A stretch of DNA of 22,065 nucleotides from Planctomycetota bacterium (lineage in GTDB: Bacteria; Planctomycetota; Planctomycetia; Planctomycetales; Planctomycetaceae). The stretch covers positions 1 to 22,065 of the forward strand of contig JAEZFD010000056.1 of the NCBI GenBank assembly GCA_023417655.1, written 5' to 3'. The translations under genes were made by a program, and so were the position numbers. The notes under the pieces were generated by a model, which did no database searches, was not told where the DNA came from, and saw only the letters and a program-made list of their open reading frames with translations. Below, in pieces: positions 7,847 to 14,512 of the stretch (position 1 is its first letter; the number at the start of each line of letters is the position of its first letter).

Positions 7847-8764
7847 ATGCCGTCTCCCCTGTTTTCATCCGAACATGAACAGAAGCGCCAGCCCTGCCGA
7901 AGGCAAGGTTTTACGCTCATCGAGCTGATGGTTGTTATCTCAATCATCGCGGTGTTGATTGCACTTCTGTTGCCCGCCGTTCAACAGGCGCGGGAAGGCG
8001 TCCGTCGAGTGCAGTGCCAGAACAATCTGATGCAGCTGAGCATGGCCCTCCACCAGTACCACCATGCCCACGGCTCTCTGCCACCGGGTTGTGTGAATCA
8101 GACGGGCCCAATTCGGGTGGGAGACACCGGCTACATGATGGGCTGGATTCCTCAGATCCTTCCCTATCTCGACATGTCGCTGCTGCATAGCAAGATTGAT
8201 TTCAATCTGAGTGCAAATGACCCTGCAAATATTCAGTTGCTGGCATATACACCGCCGATGCTGATTTGTCCCTCGCATCCGTGGGGGCAACGTACGGACA
8301 ACAGCTATGCAGGCTGTTATCACAGCCGAGAAGAACCAATTAGCTCTGACAATAACGGAGTGCTGTATTTGAACAGCCATGTCAAATTTGGTGACGTGAC
8401 GGACGGACAGCAGGCCACATTGATGCTCGGCGAAGTCGTCACGAACGGATCCTGGCTGGCAGGCTCTCGATCTACTCTGAGAAACGGAAGTTCACCGGGG
8501 TCAGCGGAAGAGTACACAGCGACTCGGGTCGCACTCAGACGAGAAGAGTTTGCCCCCGCCCCAGACGAAAACCAGGATCCCGCAGCGCCGACAGCAGAGC
8601 CGGGCCTCTTCGTCGGCGGATTCCTGTCACCGCACAGTGATTTAACAAACTTCAGCTTCGTTGACGGATCCGTCCGCCCCATCTCAACACGAATCGATCG
8701 GAACGTCTTCCAAAACCTCGCGAGCAGGAATGATGGCGAACTGGTTCATCTGGATTCCTTTTAG
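7847..8764 (+). CDS. DUF1559 prepilin-like protein (H-X9-DG family)
   Basis: A 305-residue protein starting with ATG at 7847 after AGGA (5-base spacing). The leader ends in RRQG, followed by FTLIELMVVISIIAVLIALLLPAVQ: type IV prepilin cleavage after Gly21 with Glu26 at +5. The helix runs into AVQQAREGVRRVQCQNNLMQL and the conserved HHAHGSLPPG, all typical of DUF1559. The C-terminus has the family H-X9-DG motif (His263, Asp273-Gly274, SFVDGSVRPIS). These proteins are strongly expanded in planctomycetes; function is unknown, with a pseudopilin-like or surface-fibre role suspected. Unlike most copies, which are scattered, this one sits directly after a GspF/pseudopilin block and could be its main pseudopilin, as inference. 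Confidence 0.93.
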   Translation: MPSPLFSSEHEQKRQPCRRQGFTLIELMVVISIIAVLIALLLPAVQQAREGVRRVQCQNNLMQLSMALHQYHHAHGSLPPGCVNQTGPIRVGDTGYMMGWIPQILPYLDMSLLHSKIDFNLSANDPANIQLLAYTPPMLICPSHPWGQRTDNSYAGCYHSREEPISSDNNGVLYLNSHVKFGDVTDGQQATLMLGEVVTNGSWLAGSRSTLRNGSSPGSAEEYTATRVALRREEFAPAPDENQDPAAPTAEPGLFVGGFLSPHSDLTNFSFVDGSVRPISTRIDRNVFQNLASRNDGELVHLDSF

Positions 8765-8984
8765 GGCAGTCGAGTCTGCCCGATCGCGTGCCCGTGTATT
8801 GTGCGTTCCAATTGTTGAAAGATCCCATTCCGGATGGTGGCAGCGGGTGCAACTCAACGAAACAATTTCTGAACGGGATCGGAAATCGAACCGCGATGAG
8901 AGACTTCTGCATCCGCGCCGCGAGTTCACATCAGTGCCGGACCAGTATCTCTTCCACTTCTTCAACCGGCGGATCATGCAATGA
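8730..8984 (+). CDS. Possible small coupled ORF of unknown function
   Basis: An 84-codon frame starting at ATG 8730 (a second ATG at 8733, with AGGA just upstream). It overlaps the end of the DUF1559 gene by 35 bases and ends in an ATGA overlap with the next gene, the same junction seen elsewhere in this block. It starts MMANWFIWIPFRA, is rich in Arg and Trp, and has no recognised domain. Without it, the gap from 8765 to 8980 would be the largest in the block. It may still be chance: the composition is Arg-rich, as often seen in non-coding frames. Confidence 0.3.
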   Translation: MMANWFIWIPFRAVESARSRARVLCVPIVERSHSGWWQRVQLNETISERDRKSNRDERLLHPRREFTSVPDQYLFHFFNRRIMQ

Positions 8985-10864
8985 CCGAACATTCCGCCCG
9001 TCCCTCGCCTTTGCAACTCTTTTCATTGCAGGATCGGTCAGGCAGTCAACTTCCGCACGGCGCGTCTTTGCTGCTGTTGATCTGCCTACTGCTGACGCTC
9101 GCCGGCCCGTGCTTCGCGCAGAGTGAACGTGACGACGGAATCCGTGTCCTACGGACCCGCGTGGGATTTGACGGTCTCCTGCGATCACATCTTTTCCAGC
9201 CGATTTCTGTGCAGCTCGAAAATCTGAACGACACCCCTTGGCAAGGGACCCTGCGACTGGATCGCATGAACGCATGGAAGAAGCCGGTCGACGTGACGAT
9301 CACACTGCCTGTCAGCCTGCAGGAGAGGGAATCGAAGTGGGTCCAGCTCGTGCCGTTTGCCCCGGGAGGTGACGTTCAATGGAAGCTCCGCTGGGGCGAC
9401 GGACAGAGTCATTCATTCATCATCGAGCCGTCGTATGGTGAAGGTCGAGCCATGGCGTGGATCTCAAACGACGACTCGACCTCTGAAGTGAACAGGGGCA
9501 CACAGTTTCCGGCTGCCTGTTTTCCCGAGAGTGTCGCCGCGCTTGATTCTCTCTCAATCGTCATTCTCAACGAGGTTCCCCAGTTTACCGAACTGCAGGC
9601 TCAGGCGCTCATTGACTGGCTGCACCTGGGAGGCCGAATTGCGATCCTACAGAATGCCGCAGGCGAGTTCCCCACGTTCTCCGGAATGCTTGCTCCTCTC
9701 CAGCAGAACATGAATCAGTTCTCTCTCAGAAGGGGACAGGTCGTGAAGTTCCCGGTAAGCGACCCTGATCGCTTACCGGTGAGTCTCTGGTCCCAGTTCG
9801 AAAGCATCCAGAACAAATCTGATCGGAATGCTCTCCATCGCGAACTGAGATCGGAAGGATTTTTCAATCGCAGCTTATTGAGTGCAGAGATCTTCTCCGA
9901 GTTACTGGAGATGGCACGGTTTAAACGAAACTGGCCATTGATCTGGATCGCTGTGGTTGCGTATCTCATTGTCCTTGCAACTTACTGCTATCGAGTAGGA
10001 CATCATCAAAGGAAGGTTGGACGTTTCTATCTCGCATTCCTGGGGAGTGTCGCTGGCTTTTCTCTGATCTTCTGGCTGCTCGGGCAACTGGGCGCGAGCG
10101 CTCGTAATCAGGCAGCGATCGCGGGAATCGCACATGAGATCTCGCCCGGCCGATTCAACGTGACGCAATGGTCTCAATTTGCCTCGGTCAATCCGGAAGT
10201 TGCCGATTTCCACTTCCCGGGAGAGGCCGTCTGGTCTTCTACGGAAACATCTGTCGAGAACGCGTTCAACGTCATACAGGGGGGGCCAGACGCTTCTGCT
10301 TCGTTTTCATTTCTGCCCGCTTCGACCGAGCGGCTTCTGCAGCGAAGTGTGATCTTGCATCGACGTCTTACCCCGTCGATCCAGTCACTCAATCTTTCAG
10401 GAAACTATTTAAACTCGATCAGTGTCTCGATCGCAGGCGTCTTTGATTCTCCGCCGCTGATCGCGAAAGCCTTCTATGAGGATTACGTCGTCGATCTGAA
10501 GCCGGGGACTTCTCCTCACACGCTGGTATCTGTCGTCAGCCCAGAACGCATCTCCAGCTATCTGAAAATGGAACGTAACTGGAGGACGTTCTCATCACGT
10601 TTTCTGGTTCGCTCGGCGAAGCCTCTGGATCAGAAACCCCGGGACTGGGATCACCTCAGCCGCGTGCTCATCGGGGCCAGCTTCCAGTTCAGCGACGCGA
10701 TCGTCCCGGATCACCTTCTTCTGGATCCGAACCGGGTTCGACTCGTAATTCTGACATCCCTGCCTGAGGCATTCCACGTGAAGTCCGATCAGAATTGGGA
10801 GCAGAAAGGATACGTGCTCTGGGTCTTCGATCTCCCTGTCTCAGGCAGTCGCACCGGTCCGTAA
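8981..10864 (+). CDS. Exported/membrane protein with GATase-like domain and two central membrane helices
   Basis: A 627-residue protein. After a polar N-terminus, a signal-like stretch (about 28-47, SLLLLICLLLTLAGPCFAQ) has a plausible AQ cleavage site. A beta-rich region (about 54-150) follows. Residues about 155-225 resemble class I glutamine amidotransferase-like folds found in DUF4350/DUF4159-type proteins: LDSLSIVILNEV, then a helix and IDWLHLGGRIAIL. No catalytic Cys is obvious at the usual site. Two membrane helices (about 318-336 and 349-369) flank a short basic loop, and a soluble C-terminal domain follows. Its position at the end of the GspF/pseudopilin block suggests a role in assembly or in handling the secreted product. 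Function is not established. Confidence 0.72.
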   Translation: MTEHSARPSPLQLFSLQDRSGSQLPHGASLLLLICLLLTLAGPCFAQSERDDGIRVLRTRVGFDGLLRSHLFQPISVQLENLNDTPWQGTLRLDRMNAWKKPVDVTITLPVSLQERESKWVQLVPFAPGGDVQWKLRWGDGQSHSFIIEPSYGEGRAMAWISNDDSTSEVNRGTQFPAACFPESVAALDSLSIVILNEVPQFTELQAQALIDWLHLGGRIAILQNAAGEFPTFSGMLAPLQQNMNQFSLRRGQVVKFPVSDPDRLPVSLWSQFESIQNKSDRNALHRELRSEGFFNRSLLSAEIFSELLEMARFKRNWPLIWIAVVAYLIVLATYCYRVGHHQRKVGRFYLAFLGSVAGFSLIFWLLGQLGASARNQAAIAGIAHEISPGRFNVTQWSQFASVNPEVADFHFPGEAVWSSTETSVENAFNVIQGGPDASASFSFLPASTERLLQRSVILHRRLTPSIQSLNLSGNYLNSISVSIAGVFDSPPLIAKAFYEDYVVDLKPGTSPHTLVSVVSPERISSYLKMERNWRTFSSRFLVRSAKPLDQKPRDWDHLSRVLIGASFQFSDAIVPDHLLLDPNRVRLVILTSLPEAFHVKSDQNWEQKGYVLWVFDLPVSGSRTGP

Positions 10865-10950
10865 CAGCGGGCAAAATCGTTTCGCTACTCCAGACAGAAG
10901 ATTTTCTCGCGGCCGCATTGCCTGCCCCCGACGGAGACTTGAGGAATTTT

Positions 10951-10975
10951 CCGGGAAATCGTTGCGAATTCCCGG
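10951..10975. repeat. Inverted repeat CCGGGAA / TTCCCGG with 11-base loop
   Basis: The stem is 10951-10957 with 10969-10975, seven perfect pairs, and the loop holds ATCGTTGCGAA. No T-run follows, so a standard intrinsic terminator is unlikely. The loop core TCGTTGCGA is repeated 34 bases downstream outside the stem. Confidence 0.55.
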
Positions 10976-11068
10976 GCAATCTCAGAGCGAAATCGTTGCG
11001 ATTCCATTCAATTTCTCCGGAACATGCGGAAAATTATTCCAAGTAGCGCTTCAGCGACCTTTCAGACC

Positions 11069-11080
11069 CGATAACATAGA
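11069..11080 (+). promoter_or_regulatory. CGATAACATAGA, 12-mer shared with 19552-19563
   Basis: The same 12-mer occurs on the plus strand upstream of the kinase gene and upstream of the vWA gene (19552-19563). It could be part of a shared promoter -10 region, but neither copy has a convincing -35 box, and a shared 12-mer is expected by chance in a window this size. Confidence 0.15.
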
Positions 11081-11230
11081 GGGAATCAGCCAATTGCGCG
11101 GATCACGTGAAGCAGTCTGCTCACGCCCGTTCAAAAAGTCATTTCCCATCCTGGCCCGACTTGCCTTCCTGCACCAATCTTCGGCAAGTCAGCAGGTTGC
11201 ATCGTCAGCGACCAAGGGAGTCTGGCCTGC

Positions 11231-12472
11231 ATGATCGCAACGAAAGAAGCGTTTTCCGACCAGCTGGTGAAAAGCCGTGTTGTGGCGGAAGAGATTCTTC
11301 GCACGTTTGTCGCGTCTCCGGCAGCAGCCGCTGCGCCGGACGCAATGGCGTTGGCTCGCCTGGCAATCCGCGAAAACATCATCACCCGGTTTCAGGCGGA
11401 AGAGATTCTGCAGGAACGGGGACGCCGTCTGCGAATTAACCAATACGTTCTGCAGGATGTGCTCGGCTACGGCGGGATGGGGCTGGTTTATGTCGCCTAT
11501 CACCAGCAGCGCGGCGAACGCGTTGCAATCAAAGTTCTGGGTGAACAGTTCAAGCACGATTCCGGGATGCGCGCCCGTTTCCAGATGGAAGCCAAAGCGG
11601 GCATGGCGCTCAACCATCCCCGGCTGATTCGCACCCTCGAACTCGGAGAACGGGTCGATCTCTACGGCAGCAGCGACTATATGGTGATGGAGCTGTTTGA
11701 AGGCGTCACCATGCTCGAGGGAATCAGCTTCTCAAATGGCCCTATGAAATGGGATGCCGCCTGCGATGTCGTCTGTCAGGCCGCGAAAGGCCTCGCCTAT
11801 CTTCATGAACAGAAGATGGTGCATCGCGACGTGAAGCCGGACAATATTCTGGTGGACGCCGACGGCCACGCCAAACTTCTCGACTTTGGTCTGACACTCG
11901 TCAATCAGAACGGTTGCGACGACGAGTTCTCACTGTCGATGATTTTCGGACACGAATGCCTGGGAACAGCCGACTACATCGCCCCGGAGCAATCTACAAA
12001 TAGCATGAGCGTCGACGGGCGGGCCGACATCTACAGTCTTGGCTGTTCGCTATATGTCTGTCTGACGGCACAACGTCCGTTCCCTCGGGAATCACGTCCA
12101 GCGACCGTTGCCGCTCACCGGACCGATCCTCGGCCCCGCGTCGATGCCGTGAATCCGACCGTTCCAAAGGAGTTGGTCGATATTATCGAACAGATGATGG
12201 CGATCGACCCTGCCAAGCGTCCGCAGACGATGGCCCATGTCCGGGGACTTTTGCGTAAATTCCGCCGCCAGCGCCGCTGGGCATTCGCGTTTGATCAGGT
12301 CATCGCCCGTCGCAAAGAGTTGAAACGGGCGCTGGTGACCAAGTCACGCCTGAACAGTCTGCAGGCGGGACGTTCGACCAAGTTGAACTCCGCCGCCGCG
12401 ACCGACGCTCCGGGCAAGAGCCAGCCGGAAATTCCCGTTCCCCCCGAACGGCTTCCCCCGCAAAAGACTTAA
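11231..12472 (+). CDS. Soluble Ser/Thr protein kinase (Hanks-type, PknB-like)
   Basis: A 413-residue protein. After about 72 residues of helical N-terminal region, which ends in NIITRFQAEEILQERGR (a segment common in planctomycete kinases), the kinase domain runs from about 73 to 343. Visible motifs: glycine loop GYGGMGLVY (79-87), catalytic Lys101 in VAIKVL, helix-C Glu120, catalytic loop HRDVKPDN (198-205), DFG (218-220), APEQ (251-254), and DIYSLG (266-271). All key residues are intact, so it should be active. No membrane helix or C-terminal sensor domain is present; the tail (about 345-413) is basic and then Pro-rich. It would phosphorylate cytoplasmic proteins; targets are unknown. The neighbouring genes do not form an obvious operon with it. 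Confidence 0.93.
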   Translation: MIATKEAFSDQLVKSRVVAEEILRTFVASPAAAAAPDAMALARLAIRENIITRFQAEEILQERGRRLRINQYVLQDVLGYGGMGLVYVAYHQQRGERVAIKVLGEQFKHDSGMRARFQMEAKAGMALNHPRLIRTLELGERVDLYGSSDYMVMELFEGVTMLEGISFSNGPMKWDAACDVVCQAAKGLAYLHEQKMVHRDVKPDNILVDADGHAKLLDFGLTLVNQNGCDDEFSLSMIFGHECLGTADYIAPEQSTNSMSVDGRADIYSLGCSLYVCLTAQRPFPRESRPATVAAHRTDPRPRVDAVNPTVPKELVDIIEQMMAIDPAKRPQTMAHVRGLLRKFRRQRRWAFAFDQVIARRKELKRALVTKSRLNSLQAGRSTKLNSAAATDAPGKSQPEIPVPPERLPPQKT

Positions 12473-12514
12473 CTTCTTTTGAAGTCAACGAGTGTTGCAG
12501 GTGAGGCCAGGTAA

Positions 12515-12543
12515 CTGGCAGCGCTCTGTCTGGCAGCGGTCTA
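12515..12543. repeat. Imperfect 15-bp tandem duplication in a convergent gap
   Basis: CTGGCAGCGCTCTGT is followed directly by CTGGCAGCGGTCTAA, with 12 of 15 positions matching. It lies between the convergent kinase and bifunctional-nuclease genes (12473-12646). A short dyad (ACTTC TTTT GAAGT, about 12472-12485) just after the kinase stop could be a weak bidirectional terminator, but its stem is only five pairs. No gene is seen in the gap. Confidence 0.4.
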
Positions 12544-12646
12544 AATGTCGCCTGATCCTGTTGCTTGAGCCTGAATCTCGAGTCGATGGCCTGAGTCTGC
12601 CAGCTGCCTTCAAGTCCGCAAAACGGCTCGAAGAATCCTTGAAGAA

Positions 12647-13045
12647 CTATGTCGCGGCTTCAATGACTTCATCGTCCACATAGATCGGGAGATGCGGTTC
12701 GAAATGGGCCGCCAGGGCAATCGCATCGCTAGGACGGCTGTCGACTTCGACAAGGTCCCCGTTCTGCCGAATCCGGATCACGGCATAGTAGGTCTGATCG
12801 ACAAGATTGGTGATGACGACATCCTGAATCTCGCCGCCCAACTCTTGAATGGCATTCTTCAACAGGTCGTGCGTCAACGGTCGCAGCGGGACATGTCCCT
12901 GCACCCGGCGATCAATGCTCGTCGCTTCGAAAATCCCGATCACAATCGGAAAGGACCGCTCACCATCGACTTCGCGCAGATAGACGTAGTGCTGGTCGCT
13001 GATTTCGTTCATCACAATTCTGGCGAGTTCCATCCGGACGAGCAC
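12647..13045 (-). CDS. Bifunctional nuclease family protein (BFN/DUF151)
   Basis: A 132-residue protein. I set the start at GTG 13045, preceded by GGAG with 8-base spacing; this gives MLVRMELARI, the usual family N-terminus. A longer frame reaching 13360 has no such signal and an atypical basic, Cys-containing extension. Conserved features: LREVDGERSFPIVIGIFEA (about 23-41), RPLTHDLL (55-62), and SRPSDAIALA (103-112) near the C-terminus. DUF151 proteins were described as bifunctional DNase/RNase in plants; in bacteria the role is poorly defined. It is transcribed alone, convergent with the kinase gene. Confidence 0.93.
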   Translation of the reverse strand: MLVRMELARIVMNEISDQHYVYLREVDGERSFPIVIGIFEATSIDRRVQGHVPLRPLTHDLLKNAIQELGGEIQDVVITNLVDQTYYAVIRIRQNGDLVEVDSRPSDAIALAAHFEPHLPIYVDDEVIEAAT

Positions 13046-13522
13046 AGAAAATTCTCCACAAGACGAGGTTCGTCTCAAACGTCTCCACTCTCCCCTGCGG
13101 CTTGGTGCCAGCGAACTGATGGCTCTGCCGAAACCAAAGAAACAGGTTTGAGAGAAACGCTCGGAAACGGAATTGAATTTGATTCGCACCGGGCACAATG
13201 AATGCCCCGGCCGAACCGGTTGAGTATAGAACCCGTCGATTTCGTTCCACAAGTTTGGACACCCCGGAACGTTGATCGGCGAACGAGAGAATCCCGCCCC
13301 CGTGAACAAAACTCCCCACGACCGGTCGCGAAAGGAGGAATCGACTTCTCCTCCGGCCAACTCGCGAACACTGCCGCCACAAATTTGGGACAGGTGCCGT
13401 TCATCACGACTTGCGATAGAATTGGGCGGCTATGCGTCAGCCGGGTCACTGCGGAAACACAGTGGTGGTTTCAGGAAACCGCGATTCGGTGGACTTTTTA
13501 ACACGACAAGGGACGGCATCAG
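13046..13522. other. 477-bp divergent intergenic region, no gene recognised
   Basis: This separates the DUF151 gene (minus) from the AAA ATPase gene (plus). Open frames on both strands have no recognisable domain. A short dyad GGGCA / TGCCC (13191-13195 and 13203-13207) is the only structure seen. AAGGGA at about 13508-13513 is a plausible ribosome binding site for the ATPase. TTGCGATAGAATTG (about 13409-13422) may contain a -10 element, TAGAAT, for the plus-strand promoter. Confidence 0.4.
13054..13057 (-). promoter_or_regulatory. Shine-Dalgarno GGAG that decides the DUF151 GTG start
   Basis: On the minus strand, TGTGGAGAATTTTCT precedes GTG at 13045, with 8 bases between GGAG and the start codon. 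The in-frame ATG at 13033 has no comparable site. Confidence 0.7.
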
Positions 13523-14512
13523 ATGAAGGAATTCGTGGAGATCGACGGCGTACGGTTGCATCTGGGGCACCCGGATCCGTCCAGTGGAGACTGGATCGGG
13601 CAGCGGGAAATCCTGATGCAGCTGCTGGCCTGCTGGCTGATCGTCGATCCGCGTGACCTCCCGCTGACGCCGCGTCTGATCGGGACGCCCGGGATCGGCA
13701 AAACAACACTCGCGATCGCAGGTGCCCGCACTCGTAAACAGGATCTGTACATCTATCAGTGTACGGCCGACACGCGCCCGGAAGACTTGCTGGTCACCCC
13801 GGTTCTCGCGGAAAGCGGAAAGATCCAGTATCAGGCCTCTCCACTCGTCACGGCTATGATTCGCGGGGGAATCTGTGTTCTGGACGAAGGGAACCGGATG
13901 AATGAAAAGTCCTGGGCCAGCCTCGCCCCGCTGCTCGACCACCGCCGTTACGTCGAGTCGATTGTCGCTGGAGTCACGATTCCGGCTCATCCTGACTTCC
14001 GCTGCGCTGTCACGATGAATGAAGACGACTCGACCTATGAAATTCCCGACTACATCCTGAGCCGCTTGCAGCCGTCGCTGTCGCTCGGCTACCCGTCTCG
14101 TGATGATGAGCTCGCAATCCTGAAATATCACCTGCCATTCGCAGATGATGAGATGCTTGATCTGACAGTCGAGTTCCTCCAACAGTCACATGAGCTGAAA
14201 CTCGACTTCTCCACACGCGACGGCATTAACGTCCTGCGATATGCGATCAAGCGACTGGCGGCCACTCCAGGTCATCCGCTCTCCAAAGATCAAGCTTGGC
14301 TCGACTCGATCGAGAAATGCCTGGGTCAGGATGCTCTTGATTTGAATTCACTGGCAGAACGGAAACGCAATTCACTCGGCGGCAACTCATTACCAATGGG
14401 TCTCGGGGACTTCTTCTTTGATCCCAGCCACCCTCTCCATCCTGACCATCACGCGGACGACGATGACGACTTTGATGATGACGAAGAGGACGACGAAGAC
14501 GACCGCCACTAA
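13523..14512 (+). CDS. MoxR-type AAA+ ATPase with polyacidic C-terminal tail
   Basis: A 329-residue protein. Walker A is GTPGIGKT (54-61), Walker B is GGICVLDEGNR (115-125, Asp121-Glu122), sensor-1 Asn lies in VTMNEDD (about 166), and an arginine-finger candidate is in ILSRLQPS (Arg181). The arrangement fits MoxR/AAA_5 ATPases, which act as chaperones that remodel or activate partner proteins, usually together with vWA-domain proteins. No vWA or DUF58 gene is adjacent; the nearest vWA gene starts at 19669. The last 20 or so residues are almost all Asp and Glu after an HPLHPDHHAD segment, a feature not needed by the ATPase fold and possibly an interaction or metal-binding tail. The DNA for that tail also encodes the start of the next gene. 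Confidence 0.9.
   Translation: MKEFVEIDGVRLHLGHPDPSSGDWIGQREILMQLLACWLIVDPRDLPLTPRLIGTPGIGKTTLAIAGARTRKQDLYIYQCTADTRPEDLLVTPVLAESGKIQYQASPLVTAMIRGGICVLDEGNRMNEKSWASLAPLLDHRRYVESIVAGVTIPAHPDFRCAVTMNEDDSTYEIPDYILSRLQPSLSLGYPSRDDELAILKYHLPFADDEMLDLTVEFLQQSHELKLDFSTRDGINVLRYAIKRLAATPGHPLSKDQAWLDSIEKCLGQDALDLNSLAERKRNSLGGNSLPMGLGDFFFDPSHPLHPDHHADDDDDFDDDEEDDEDDRH

Larger units (their letters stand above)
10865..11230. promoter_or_regulatory. 366-bp intergenic region ahead of the kinase, rich in small repeats
   Basis: No gene is supported here. It contains AAATCGTTKCG three times (10874-10884, 10956-10966, 10990-11000), a 7-bp inverted repeat at 10951-10975, and several GGAA/TTCC-containing variants nearby. 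The reverse complement ATCGCAACGA also occurs across the kinase start (11234-11243). The region probably ends the upstream transcript and controls the kinase; GGGAG at about 11216-11220 serves as a ribosome binding site. Confidence 0.4.

Noticed and set aside
12472..12485. ACTTC TTTT GAAGT dyad as an intrinsic terminator
   Set aside because: The stem is only five AT-leaning pairs and no T-run follows, so I do not call it a terminator.
13046..13360. N-terminal extension of the DUF151 protein to an ATG at 13360
   Set aside because: The GTG at 13045 has a good Shine-Dalgarno site and yields the standard family N-terminus; the extension looks like non-coding sequence.
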